A stretch of 64,000 nucleotides of DNA from Trichosphaerium sp. ATCC 40318 (taxonomy: Eukaryota > Discosea > Flabellinia > Trichosidae), in NCBI GenBank assembly GCA_038496445.1, contig JALMLS010000507.1, positions 124,001-188,000 of the forward strand, read 5' to 3'. This document shows positions 11,612 to 23,512 of the stretch, piece by piece. The position numbers and the translations under genes were made by a program. The notes beneath the pieces are model-generated. The model saw only the letters and a program-made list of their open reading frames with translations, did not search any database and had not been told where the DNA came from. Position 1 is the stretch's first letter. Each line of letters opens with the position of its first letter.

Positions 11612-13790
11612 TTAAACAATCAATGTCAATAGTAATATGACAATGGAACTGGCAGCTATAACCGATGCATTTGATGGCGAACCTTGTGTAGGCTCAGTTG
11701 TAGGTTCTGTAGGAGATTCTGTTGTTGATATTGACGGTTCCTGTGCTTGTGGCGAAATAGAGCCCATGGGTATATTTGCAGAAGGTTCTTCAGTTGTTGA
11801 GAGCATCGAAAAAGTTGTACTCTTTGCGCTTGTGATACCACCTGATTCCAGAAGTTGGAAAGCAATAGAAATCGAATAATCTCCATCTATAGAAACAAAC
11901 TCTTTGTCAGTCATTTCAATAAGTTATGTAGTATACCTTCAATAGGTGCAAAGTCTAAATAGTATGATCCTGAGTCTGAGGGAGCAAATTCAGTATAAGA
12001 CTCTCCTAGTGTAGATTCGTTAGTACTAAAGCTTTAGGTTACATTTAAGAAACTCACTTGTGTTATTAGGTAATGTTATGATAGCAGACATTGCAGTAGC
12101 TGAGATAGATGAATTAAGGGTTACCATTAGAAATTCTACTTCAACATCTTCAAATACAGTTCCATCTTTGATCTCCATAAAATCGTCTTCAGAAACAAGA
12201 AACAAGCTGACTACCTACCAATGATATTAAAATAGAGATGTTATCGTGTAACATACAGGGTCAACGTCAACTGATGTATCAATAATTTTGGCTCGAAGAG
12301 ATGTAAAGTATGATGCGCTATGGTATCCAAAGGAAACAGGGGCTCCATTGTCAAATCCTTTGCCTTTTGAATAAAATTAGTACTTTTACACGCGTTCTAG
12401 TGTACCGGCTCCAATCTCTACAACTAAATTACTTGCATCAACAACTGTTTGTGAATCGAACTCAAAGCACATCCATGCCAATGTGCCAGCCGGAACGCTG
12501 TTATTTCCACCTTTGAACTAGCAAACAGTTAGCTTACTCACTAAATATGCTACTCGTACAGGTCCAGAGAATCCGTTCCATTGTCTTAGTTGCAAGGGCG
12601 TAGAAGCGTTTGTGAATCCTGTGCTAGTATTCTCATTCGCCGAAAAATCAAAACCAAGTGGTGTAGTGAAGTTAGGACCTACAGCCGGTTCGTTCAATCC
12701 CCAGTATAAATCTACGTTCGAAACCTACATTTGTGTATTAGTAGCAACCAGAAAGACCATTCTGTAACGCACAGTTATAGTAGGATCGTCGAAACTTATA
12801 CCACTCTGGCTTAGGTTCGAATGTTTGAGATAGTATACAGAAGTTGTTTCCAACTTGAGGCGGTTAGTTAGTCACCATATATAGACACGCGTACATAGAT
12901 AGACTGCTGGTTCTATTTCGGACTCTTCGAACCTCTTTGAAAGGTGTCTTTTCTTAGTACTTTCTTCTTGTCCTATTAATTCTCTACATTCGGATCCGTC
13001 AGGTTCTGAACACTGTTCACCCCCTTGATGGCAATAAATGCGCTGAGTATCATACGCTTGGTATGCGCTACACGAGCAAGTGGATGTATTGAATAGTAAC
13101 GGGCTCTGGGGATCATAACCAGTACAACATGTTCCAACACAATGGAATTCGCAAATACCATCTACAATACAATCAAGAAAAAGACGTAAGGAAATAACTG
13201 AAAAACTATACAATGGACAAATGCATAATCACACTCTGTAGCCAGGATATTATCACTACATGTATCTCCGCAACAAGCTCCATAAGCTTTAGAGAAGAAT
13301 AAATCAGCAACATACAAGGTTACGAATAGCTACAAATACCTTCGGGGCAAGTTAGACTGCCTTGGTCATTGGTGTCGCAATCACGACCAGGAACAAAAGA
13401 AACGCAACCGAAGTTTCTAAAACCAGGTGTACACTTACCACCTTGACACCGCGCACCTACGTAAAGAAGTCACTACCGTCTTTAAGCCACCAGTTTAGTT
13501 TTTTAATACCGCATTCCTTCTCCTTACAAGTGAATCCTGAAAGTCGTAAATCACGTGATTTTAATACCAAAGAAGTGATAGGCGTACGAACCTTCAGAAA
13601 AAATGCCTGTTTCGTTCTCACAAGCGGCGAAAGATAACTCGACACAGCCTAGTCCAATACCAGGTCCCTTTCTTTCGTATCTCACACAACAAGCCCCAAC
13701 TGCATCTGGATCTGGTGGAAGAGAGCTACACGCCAACGCACTAGTGGCAAATACGAAAATAGTAAAGCAACAAGCACCTACAACGCTCAT
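11612..13790 (-). CDS. Cys-rich cell-surface protein with C-terminal GPI-type or membrane anchor
   Basis: The start at 13790 gives a signal peptide (MSVVGACCFTIFVFATSALA). Several small Cys-rich modules follow, each on its own exon: GACCVRY, GFTCKEKEC, GARCQGGKC, AYGACCGDTC, CEFHCVGTCCTGY. Then comes a larger beta-rich region (exons at about 12900-11940) containing LYWGLNEPAVGPNF and AGTLAWMCFEF. The last exon has a Ser/Thr/Pro-rich stalk and ends in a hydrophobic run (ASVIAASSIVILLLTLIV) with nothing after it, as in GPI-anchored proteins or a C-terminal helix. The CC and CxxxxC spacings recall secreted disulfide repeats of protist surface proteins, but I recognise no exact family. Introns have GT donors and AG acceptors, with several acceptors unclear in the middle. 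It ends about 150 bp from the 3' end of the MORN gene. Confidence 0.68.
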
Positions 13791-13972
13791 GTTGAAATAG
13801 TAAATATATCAATAGGGACGATTTTTGTAAGCTGTTCACACTTTCAATAAAATTTTAGCTCACCTCAAAAATGTTATTTATGCCCAATTTTTCGGTATAC
13901 TTCAGAACGCATATGTGTCTATAATTGATATTAACCAGAACTTGCTGGTAATTAATAGTGTGCTTCAATCAA

Positions 13973-14176
13973 CTATTTCATTGAAATGAAACTGAGTTTT
14001 TTCTGCCTGGGATCATATTCTTCTCCTCTATCACCACCATGTTATGCAGGTAATTCTTTTCCATCATACTGAGTAAGGATTACATTCTTTCGTTTAAGGC
14101 ATTTTTTATCACTTTCAGTGTCCCACATAAAGCTATCATCATCTGTCTCTAGACCTAATTGTTGTAAATTGGTCAT
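13973..14176 (-). pseudogene. Short ORF with internal stop, possible relic
   Basis: Starting at 14176, a frame encodes a hydrophilic protein (MTNLQQLGLETDDDSFMWD...) interrupted by TAA at 14044-14042 and continuing (HGGDRGEEYDPRQKK) to 13973. The composition looks coding on both sides of the stop, but I recognise no family. The rest of 13791-14705 shows nothing I can name. Confidence 0.25.
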
Positions 14177-14705
14177 TGTTTTGAACAATCATTCTAACCC
14201 ACAGATACCTTTTGCAAATCTTTCCTTTTGGCAGCAGGTGCTTAATAAATCATTGTTTACCTACACACGGTTATAGCATATTTGATCATTTAGGTATCAA
14301 AATACAGAGGTTTCTTTTTCATAGAAGTTGATGAACACAATACCTATATGAAAATGTAAAAAAACTCACTCTTGCTTGGGTACTTGATTTCGTCAGATAG
14401 CCACAAAGCTTTCTATAGTTATGTTTTACCACTATACGAGTTTTAGAGAATTTTTCTCTAAGCAGTTGATGAAAAAGTAAAAAATGTGTCAGTCACACAG
14501 CAGTCAGCTACTCACCTGAAACTGCCGTATACGATAGGTTAAGGTTTGTATTTCAAGGGGAAGATCTTAACAGAGATGCACAATAAGTACCTTATATGCA
14601 ATTATGACGGTACAAATAGTATTTTACCGGCGTTTGATAAGCGGGGTAGTTTGTTACTTAAGGTAGTTTCCAGTGTAACAACTTCGGTGAGTAGCAGTTC
14701 AATCA

Positions 14706-15434
14706 ATGACAGATTACGATAGAAAAAGAAAAGTAGAGATCGCTTCTAAAGCAGTACGCGTTATTAGTGATTTGGAGAAAACAAGGAAAGGGACTAAAGG
14801 TGATTGGGTTGACACGTTGCGTACAACGTTAGACCCAGATGGTGCTTATAAAGGCTTGGGTTATTTTCAAAATTAGAAGGTTTAACAAAGCCGGTATTGG
14901 GTGATGTGCTTGCAGCGGTCGCAAAAGAGCTCAGGGTGGGTTCTTACCCAGATTGGCACAATATCGGTACGATATTTTTAGCAAAGGAGTCGGGAGAGTG
15001 GTTTACGGACTTGGCGAGCGTAGCATTCACTCCTAAGAGAGTTAGAGGTAGGTCAAATAGTGCACAAGGTTTTGGGACTAGGAGATCGCAAAAGGGGGGT
15101 ACTAACAACTCTCAAGGCGATACTGGGGTTACTGTTGTTGGAGTAGCGGAGAAAATGGTTGAGGAGAAACTAAGTGTTTTCCGTAAAGATTTGGAGCATT
15201 CGTTGGAAGGGTTTTTACGCGAATGATGGATACGGTAATGGAGGAATCACGAAAGCATGGTGCTGACAATGGTTCAAGAAGCCTGTGGAAGTTCTACCAA
15301 CTCCAAGTACGCAAAAAACGCCTAGTAGGGCGACGTGGGATGAAGTTAAGGCGTCAGAAGCCCTCCAGTCGAGAGCTGACGATGTCTTGATGGATATCCA
15401 AAAACGTTTGGGTGGTGGACCAATGAGTCATTAG
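14706..15434 (+). pseudogene. Frameshifted intronless ORF of foreign or mobile-element character
   Basis: A protein can be followed through three frames: MTDYDRKRKVEIASKAVRV from 14706, a frame change near 14865-14875 (…KGLGY, then SKLEGLTKPVLGDVL), a frame to the stop at 15226, and a third frame from about 15280 (KPVEVLPTPSTQKTPS, ending GGGPMSH at 15434). The middle part is a hydrophilic Ser/Gly/Gln-rich region followed by a likely helical segment. There are no introns and the G+C is visibly higher than in the neighbours. This looks like a gag-like or other structural ORF from a mobile element or virus, now broken; no reverse transcriptase, integrase or recombinase is next to it, so the type is unknown. 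Confidence 0.45.
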
Positions 15435-15449
15435 GTACCGTTGTCTAGT

Positions 15450-15599
15450 ATGACACACAGGGGCGCCATGCAGGAGCAGCGAGTGGGAAAGAATCCGCAG
15501 TTGACCAAAAAGTTTGGACATGGAGATACTTCGATACTTGACGGCAAAAACAGGACACTAAAGAATGTGTCACTACAAGCTCCTCAACTATTGCTATAA
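15450..15599 (+). CDS. Small ORF next to the frameshifted ORF, unknown
   Basis: A 49-codon frame begins 16 nt after the previous stop (MTHRGAMQEQRVGKNPQ…). It shares the higher G+C and lack of introns with the broken ORF upstream and may be a second ORF of the same element or its remaining 3' part. There is no recognisable domain. From 15600 to about 16320 I see no gene. Confidence 0.3.
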   Translation: MTHRGAMQEQRVGKNPQLTKKFGHGDTSILDGKNRTLKNVSLQAPQLLL

Positions 15600-16319
15600 A
15601 TTACACATGTGTAATACTGCACATGTTGACTATCACTATGAAAAGTGTGGGATGGTCAATTAGCTCTTGAGGTATTTAAATCCAAAAATCGCTTAATCCA
15701 TTAGTACAGAACGTTGCAATTTATCAATTACACAATGCTCGCAAGCGTAAAACTAATCTCAATACATGTAAAATCAGCGCTAGGTGACACTTCACTAATT
15801 TAAACGCTTGTCAAAGCTTGTGTAATTGCTAATTTTGGGAACTCGCTTTTTCTTCATTCTTTACACCACAAACTAACGTTTTTAGCGTTTTAAACACAAT
15901 TAATGTCGTTTAAAGGTACGTTGTATCGCAATTGCGGATAGTTTCGGTACCATAATCCTTGTTTTAGACTACAACCCGTGCATTGATTTCAAGCACCGTT
16001 TATTGATACTGCCACTTCATGAAGAAGTTTGGAGATTGTAGACGTTGATGCTTTTATGTTTTGTGGTGAGGAAGACCACGTCTACAGGGAATGTAAGAAA
16101 AAATAAAAACTTGTGGGCATGGAGGTGAATAAAAAGAATTGTTTTCAAATTGCGTCTGTGTCTGAATGTGTGATAAAGCGTTTATGGTGAGAGGAGTGGC
16201 CATGGTTACGTAGTTGGATAGTATCTGGTATCAAGGTTACCAGAGGAACGGTGGTGATTGAGTCAAAGTTAACTAACTCAAGCACGTGTAAAAATTTGTT
16301 GTCACAAGATATAGAAAGA

Positions 16320-16690
16320 AGCTAAGTTGGGATGGATATTTCCGTCAGAACGCTCCAAGATAGGTTTATGTTGTTGCAGCCTGTACAAAGTATTTAACAA
16401 AATAAAATTGTATTTGAAATTTACCCGTAAACACTCCAGCACTGAGCTTGATCAAATCGTTGTGAACAACCCCAGAAAACAATGCATATCTCAAGGATTA
16501 GCGTGGGATCAAATGACAGTCGCCATCATCTGTACCTACAATAGTACCGTTAAACACCCTCTGCTGAATAAGGAATTATTAATTAATACTACCGTTGGTA
16601 GCCACGTGGATGCTGAACTTTGGTGAAGGGATCCATCGCCGCTAACATGAATAATAAAAAGTAGTGTTGCCGTATCTTTTTGAACAAGTT
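16320..16690 (-). pseudogene. Stray 5' end of the beta-helix receptor family
   Basis: Read on the minus strand this matches the first two exons and first intron of the receptor genes at 50624, 59353 and 63192: a signal-peptide exon, then GTDDGDC and a CxSLRYA-like stretch. The start codon is changed to ACG (AAAAGATACGGCAACAC, where the family has AAAAGATATGGCAACAC) and the second exon has diverged. No beta-helix or 7TM sequence follows. The open frame on the plus strand here is the antisense shadow. It lies about 27 kb from the receptor cluster, so family pieces have moved. Confidence 0.65.
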
Positions 16691-16844
16691 CGATTGTTTC
16701 AACACTCTACCTCTGTATCCGCGTACAAACTTTGTCCATCAAACCAAAGTTAAGGGTTGCAATATTTTGCTTCTTACACGGTGCTTGTAGCAAGACATTC
16801 GCCTTAGTTTTAATAAACAACTCGCTTAATTTACTTTATTCAAC

Positions 16845-18479
16845 TTACATAACAATAACACCAATAATCAGTATCACATGCCACAATGTGTAAACTAGCT
16901 TGCTATGGCTGTTGTGGCATGTCGTGAATTTAGTATCGAGAATCTGTGAAAACCTTGTAGAAAACCTTAATTGATCAACACACTGGTTTTTACCCAAGAG
17001 TATCCTTGGTGAAACTTCTTCACATTCTGATCGTTGTAATAGCATTATTGATGATTCCTAAAACACGTGATTATGTGATAAAAAGAGTACAGTATTGTTA
17101 CATTGAACGACATTGCATCAATACTAAATGATCCTTCAATGCAACCAGTCACATTTAATACAACTCTTGGCTTATCGAGCTTAAGTGTTGTATTATTGAA
17201 GTTAACGACACCTGTAGTGAAGTACAGTTAGTATACCAGAAGAGGAACTTAAACGTATACCATCAACATTTATATCACGATCAAATAAAATGACACTGTC
17301 GATTGGTATAGAGTTTCTTGAATCAATCTCGCAAATAAAGTAAGATAATTGTTGACAGTATCCATCAATCCAAACAGTTTTCGCATGCATACAATTTTCT
17401 TTGATGCCCATAAAATTCCTGTTCTCTGGCTCTACTGCACCCCAAGGCGTTGTCATAAACACACTTCCAAAATTAACTGATTCATTTGTCACAGCCTTAT
17501 TGATGTTAAAGGCACGAATTTTTAGTCATTGCACCCATTGAAAGTCAAAGTGATCTCTGAAGCCACTTGTCAATCCTAACCACCAAAAATATTGTTGCGA
17601 TCTAATACCATCAATGAACTGTTGTTCTTCTACGCTTGTGATCGTAGCAAGATACCCGCCTTGCTGTAAGCATCGCCCTAGAATATCTTAAGTAGTCGTT
17701 ATTACCGTTTTATATCTACCTTGAGCTTCAGGCCAAGTAACGTTGTTCGTAATAAAGTTGTAGCAATTTCCTGGTCAAGAATCACACGTGATTTGAACGT
17801 TTAGAAAATAGAAATAGATATTATATGTACCTGTAGAACCCCTGGTATGATCACAACGCAGTATATCCTGAGTTGTTTGTACACAGGGCACTGATACCTG
17901 AGGAACAGTATTTGATGGCGCTTCACAAACAAAATGCTCTGATGTACAATTGTTGTGAATGAGCTATTTAAAAAGGTAACTGAATAAACAACAGTTCATC
18001 CAAATGTTAAAAATAAAGACTCAAAAAGACTAGAACTCACCCCTCCAATTAGTGTCGAGCAGTTTTCGAACTCATTTGAATCCAGAAGATAGTTCGTGTG
18101 CATAGCATTAAGATGTACATCTGATTTATCGTACCAAAGGTAATGGCCTGTGTTGTTCTTTGAAATATCCAAACGCAACGTCTAGCGCTAGTTATTTATA
18201 CAATTACTCCAAAAAAACTAGTATGCGTACAGGAAATAAAGACAGCACAGACGCTTCCATAATACTGTCTATTTTGAGAGGACTGAAACCTTAAGAGTTA
18301 ATAGTTAAAATGCATTTGAGTCATGTTATAAGACCCTCACCATTCTCACACTTGTCGCTGTTTAAATCATCATGAAGAGCATAAATTGTATCCTGCCATT
18401 TACAGCTGGAAATAACGGAGCACGTGCATTTGGTGGTGTAGATAATTATAATAAACGCGAAAACAGTCGCAAAAGTCAT
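16845..18479 (-). CDS. C-type lectin-domain type I membrane receptor
   Basis: The start at 18479 gives a signal peptide (MTFATVFAFIIIIYTTKC). Exons at about 18180-18050 and 17960-17840 encode a Cys-containing N-terminal region. The lectin domain then spans three exons: NCYNFITNNVTWPEAQG, CLQQGGYLATITSVEEQQF with WLGLTSGFRD, and W-GAVEPEN with C, WIDGYC and YFICEID. That is the standard C-type lectin order with the conserved Cys, WLG and W-x-D positions. The EPEN next to it resembles the EPN mannose-type motif, but specificity is only a guess. After the domain come a beta-rich stretch (NNTTLKLDKPRVVLNVTG) and one C-terminal helix (LVYTLWHVILIIGVIVM) with almost no cytoplasmic tail, stop at 16845. 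The likely role is binding glycans on other cells or prey. Confidence 0.82.
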
Positions 18480-19201
18480 ACGGGTATTCAATTGTAGTTG
18501 ATGGTACCGCTTAATCTTCCAGAAACATTGTGACCGGAGAATTGTGAACATGTTCGGAATTTCATTTTTTTTTGGTAAAAAAACCCTTTACAGCATGCAC
18601 TGTTTGCTTACAGTAAGGTAACAGAACATGAGCTATTGCTGCCAAATGTACTTAGTACCAAAGTTGTGTGGCTTTACAAGCGTTTTCTCCATTACAGACG
18701 TTTGGGTAATAAGTGTGTAGCACCGGAATTTTGTAGAGGTTGACTACGTTCGTTTAGAAAGATCTCAATATTATCGGCCAATTTTTTTATCTTGTCGGTA
18801 AAGCAACAACACCAATTTGATAGCAATTGACCACAGTCAAGTTCATCGGCGCTAGCACAACGTAAAAAGAAGTCAAGGTGTTGCAAAACAAAATAAGATG
18901 TTCCACATTAGTCAACATAGTGCCAAATTTCACACGATACGGTACTTATACATCAATGAACCATTGAAGGTACACATTGTGAAGAAACTTTAAAATGTAA
19001 AAAAAAATAGTGACGCAGTATAAGGTTGTTTACAGCAATTACTGCTTAATAAAGTATGAGTTTTTAGACACAACCTTACGAACAAGGTTCTTGCACAAGC
19101 TTTTTTGGATTTTTTGCTATCAAAAAAGGAAACATCCCCAAAAAAGGGAGCTTGTCTACAATAAGCAACACTTCTCGATTTTTCTCGAAACAAAGTGCAA
19201 A
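18480..19201. other. Intergenic stretch without a recognised gene
   Basis: Divergent spacer between the lectin and the duplicated gene at 19202. A short minus-strand frame (18692-18886) has several Cys but no recognisable domain and no splice partner. Confidence 0.45.
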
Positions 19202-19925
19202 ATGGATATTAGAAGTATTGTAAACATACATAATGCAAGAGAAGCCCAAAAACTTTTTGTACCCGACGTGGTGTGTTCCAGAAACAACAATAATACCCAA
19301 CCACCGTGTAGAGTGCTTACAGCCACAATGCCGTTGAATAAATCAGTAACACCTCAATTTATACATACGTACGCTCTAGTCGCAGTTAATATGTACTTGA
19401 GTACAAGCTATTACCCCCCTTTACCGATAGAATAGTCTTGATAGTTTACTTATTGTTGCTAGTAATTACAAGAAACCTTCATTGGAACACAATGTATATA
19501 CTACCGGCTCCAATTTCTCTACACCACTATTAGTATGCGATACATCCGCTACACCATCGGCGTGTTCTAGAAATCCCCAAATCTTGAAGAATTATGAGTA
19601 TAAAAAATTGAAACGAAAAGGCCAAGGTCCATCAAACAATACTAAATCTGGTAAAGTTTCAAAGAAAAAGAGAACATCAAGAATTAAAAAACTTCCAATG
19701 TTCATTTTATTGAAACCAACAGACATGAAAGAAAAGATTGCTTCAAAACAAAACAAAGGCGGTTCAGATTCAAATAGCAACGGTGTTGTTAATGCGCCAA
19801 CAAGCAGGTTCCACAACATACACTGGAGTTGGGAGTTTGGAATCCCTTTTCAACCCAAAGTAAAATCGCTACCTCCAATGCAACACTTTCAAAGCAAATT
19901 AGAGTTCATTCCGTATACACACTGA
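19202..19925 (+). CDS. Unknown basic protein, first copy of a tandem pair
   Basis: Two exons, 19202-19368 and 19463-19925, join in phase 2 (GTACGC donor, GCTAG acceptor) to give 209 residues. The N-terminal exon is Asn-rich (MDIRSIVNIHNAREAQ). The second exon has a strongly basic centre (KKLKRKGQ, KVSKKKRTSRIKK), then FILLKPTDMK and a C-terminal block WSWEFG…SKLEFIPYTH. The copy at 20820 has the same exon-1 length (167 nt) and intron position, and conserves CDTSATPSACSRNPQ-like, LLKP-D and LEFIPY-H segments; that conservation marks this as a real gene. The basic centre would suit a nuclear or nucleic-acid-binding protein, but no domain is recognised. Confidence 0.68.
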
Positions 19926-20819
19926 AAACACGGTAATCCTATCTGCTTAACAAACCCCTTGTGTTTTAACCAATGCAATGACACTGTCACTTTGTGAATA
20001 AAGTCTTCTCAAGCAAAGAGTTTTTGTTGACAACTGGCAACACCATGCTATGTTCATTTAGTAATATTGTAATTCTTTGTAAACGTTTGCGCGCGAGCAT
20101 AACAAAATTTGAGCCCGATTTTACCCCTGGTTCCGCCTGTATTGCGTTGCACGCAACAGGTTCTCGTTTCACAATTTTTCTAAGCTATTACCTTACAACT
20201 TCATTTTGCTTATAGAAATTGGTCGCTCCTGAAAGAACAAAAAAAAGTGAAAACCCTTTTATGTACATTTCATTTGTAACGGTGCGTTGCAACAATGTTG
20301 TAACGATTCATTAACGTAGCCCTGGCAACGATTTCATTTCATAAGTATTGCTGCTAGGACTCGCACTACCTGTAGAAAAACACGTACTATACGTTACTGA
20401 CAGTTTAAGACTACATCTTGGCCTTTTTATCAAAAACAGCTTCGACACTAGATTCCTTAAAAGGTCACTTCAAACAGCCAGAGCTCGCATTAGTGGACTT
20501 CATTACACTAGTATTTGCTAAATATGCACAAACCTTCTTGAAATGAATTTCCTAATTTGGTGGTTAAGGCGGTTTTTTCGGTTCATTTACTGATTACCTT
20601 CCTTTAAAGGAATATAAAGACATAATAGTAAGATTTGAAATCAGTGGCCGTAACAAGCTAAACGCCAACTCTATAGTCAATATTGCGGCAAAAATTAAGT
20701 CTACACGGACAGTAGATCTATGGCTTGTTTAGGAAGATTATCAAAAAAGTAAACAAACTACTTATAAGCGATTTCTCCCCGTTTGCGCAACACTTCCTCT
20801 CCATAATAGTTTCAATAAA

Positions 20820-21493
20820 ATGGATATTAGCAGCCTAGTTAACACACAGAACTCAAGAACAGAAGCTTGCATGATTCCGAATACAGCTAACAACAACAAC
20901 AAAACCAGCGATATTCAACCACCATACAAAGTGCTTACTATAACACGGCCATGTAATCATACAATCGCCAGGCCTATTATGAAAAGGTACGAACTCGCAT
21001 TATTCAAAACAATAAACGAGATTACACAGAAGCTCTTGTAATCGCTAGAAATCGGGTTTTTTCACTGCTAGAAAATACGTATTTTTTACCTTTTTTTACC
21101 TTTAAGTCTCGCCTCGTTACTTATCATATATTCTAGTAAGCCCAAAACTGAACCATTGTTCGTACGCGATACATACGCTACACGATCAGCCTGCTCAAAA
21201 AATCCTCAACTGTTGACTCGTAACCGAATTCAAACAGTTCGCACTTTCAGAACTATAAAAGCTGGACAGATTCTAAAGCATCGAAGTGGTGCCAAATATT
21301 TCATGTTATAAAACCAAATGATATTAAAACAAAGATCGAGAGGCAAATCAAAAGGTCCCAGAAGACGAAGACTTATGGATCAATTGGCACAAGTTGTTTT
21401 TTCAGTAGTTGGAAGTTTGAACCCAATAGAGGTTCAATGCCTCCACTAACACGGTTGAAACGTAAACTAGAGTTTATTCCGTATAAGCACTGA
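20820..21493 (+). pseudogene. Second copy of the tandem pair, frameshifted
   Basis: Exon 1 (20820-20986, 167 nt) and exon 2 (from 21137) match the gene at 19202 in structure and sequence (LFVRDTYATRSACSKNPQ; end SSWKFEP…KLEFIPYKH). In exon 2 a one-base change in frame near 21310 (TTCATGTTATAAAACC) creates an immediate TAA in the frame used up to that point. The conserved C-terminus continues in the shifted frame to the stop at 21493. It is either a young pseudogene or a sequencing error at an A-run. Confidence 0.65.
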
Positions 21494-23512
21494 ATGAAAA
21501 TCAATCCAATTGTTGACAAAATAGCTTGTAAATAAAGTACTTGTAGTTTAAAAACTTGAATTATACTGTGATAATGATACAAATGTGGTGTTCAAAATGG
21601 GTTGAACGCACTGTTGTCGAACTGTTTATATCTTTCCATGAGTCATTACTTTGACAATAACTTTAGGTGTACGAGCATAACATCAAAGTTGTTGAGATTT
21701 CCAGAAACCAACTTGCCATCTTTCTCTAAAACTGTCTGTTGTAATACAAAGATCTGTAACAGACTTGAAGCTACAAAATACCAAACTGCATACTTTGGCT
21801 TAAAGTACAAGATTTATTTACAAATAAATAATTTATCGTTGGTAGTTCAGAAACGGTTTCAACACGCTAATTTAGATGTCGCTTGCTTTGATTTTACACG
21901 CAAAACAACATAACTCTTGAGCCCTTTGTCAGCTTTCAACTTAAAATTCTTTGTGTGTGATGAAATTTGCTTTCTACCAGGCACTGCAAGCGCATACTCT
22001 GTTTTCTACAAATAAAAGTTAATTCCTAATTTACTTACTTTGCGAAAAAAAAAATTCTGTGAAAGCTATTTTGTTTGAACATTAAGTCTTACCCCAATCC
22101 TAACAATAAGTATCCCCGTGCATAGTTTAGGCCATATCACTCCCTCGAAACACCATATACATTTATTTGAATTTAAGAATTGAGCTTTATACGTTGTTCC
22201 TAAAGACGACAAAAGTAAGCACCAGTCACGTGATAAAACAAAAAAGAGTATTGGGTACCTGCTATTTTGAGTTCAGGTTTAACTTGGAGAGCATGAGTCA
22301 TATCTGCCTCTTGCATACCGTAGTCTGTTATTTTGATGTTATACATTGTTTGTTTATGAGGCATGTTGTTGTGTTGTAACTGTCGGGTGTTTTGGTGAAA
22401 AATGAAGTATGAATTTAGCGAAACCGAAAAAAATATTTGACAGCCAAAATCTGATGGTGCACCGCTTTAAAGAAAGGGAAGTAACCCAAACACAATAATA
22501 TTTCTTGTAAGTATTAGTACTTTCATCGTTTAGAGCGTTGGTAGTATGTACACAGCCAATAGCCAAACGTACGTTTAGTAAAAACTACAAGTTTAGAAAA
22601 TTCCTCCGAGCGCTGAAGGTTACTCGTTTGAAGCTACATACGCGAGTATGTGACATCTCTTTAGTTTTTGACACGGTACAATAAAGATTCGTTGTCCAAT
22701 AAATGAACGTGACGCCAACACTCACAAGTATCCATAAATAAATCCCTATAGTCTGAAATTAAAGACGTGGAGAGAAAAAAATAGATACCTGAACATTCGT
22801 TTAGAATAATAATTATCTGTACAGAAACTGCCACAACGCAAAAATTACTAAAAACGCGACAACAATATCATAACACAAGCATGGAATCTTTGTTTTTGTA
22901 GTAAAGTGGATAGCCCGTGATTTCTTTCTAACAACGTTTCGACACACGTGATAGCTTCATTCTTACTATGCAGACATCACAAAACTAAAGTAATAAAGTT
23001 GAATGGAAGGAGAAAAAAGTGTGTCACCGTGTAAGTGTCTAAACAAAGGTAAAATGATAGCCACTACGCACTCAATGTTCATTTGTAAACTTACAAATAA
23101 ATCGCTAACAATGTTCAAAAAAAAGATGCAAACTGCTGACTTCTCGCACCGTTTTAGACTAGTAAGATCACTGCTTATAGTATTTCTTCGTGCACGTTGT
23201 GGGTAGATCAGTGTTTGAATCATTTCAAAGGCTTAACTTAGGGTGATTCTGTTTGACATAGCGACAAATTAGATATTTGGTGTTGTTGAGAAGAGTACTT
23301 CCTGAACGACTTGAACACTGAGACGTCGATTTAAATAGATGTAACCATCCAACGTGATAATGCATGATGTCTGATACTACTTTACAGTTTTGAGAAATGC
23401 GACATCGATCCCTAAATGGGTTAAAACCAAGCACGCTCACAAACTCAAGAGTATTTATTTGATTGTACAACAACAATGTAAGACCTGTTTGTAACAAGGT
23501 GCTACCAAGAAA
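21494..23512. other. Two-kb stretch without a recognised gene
   Basis: Contains several short open frames on both strands (for example 21602-21913 +, 23225-23497 -). None shows a known motif, a signal peptide or a splice partner I can defend. A poorly conserved gene cannot be excluded. Confidence 0.4.

Noticed and set aside
16327-16626. Plus-strand 99-residue ORF
   Set aside because: It is the antisense of the degenerate receptor 5' end; the same antisense frame occurs at the intact copies.
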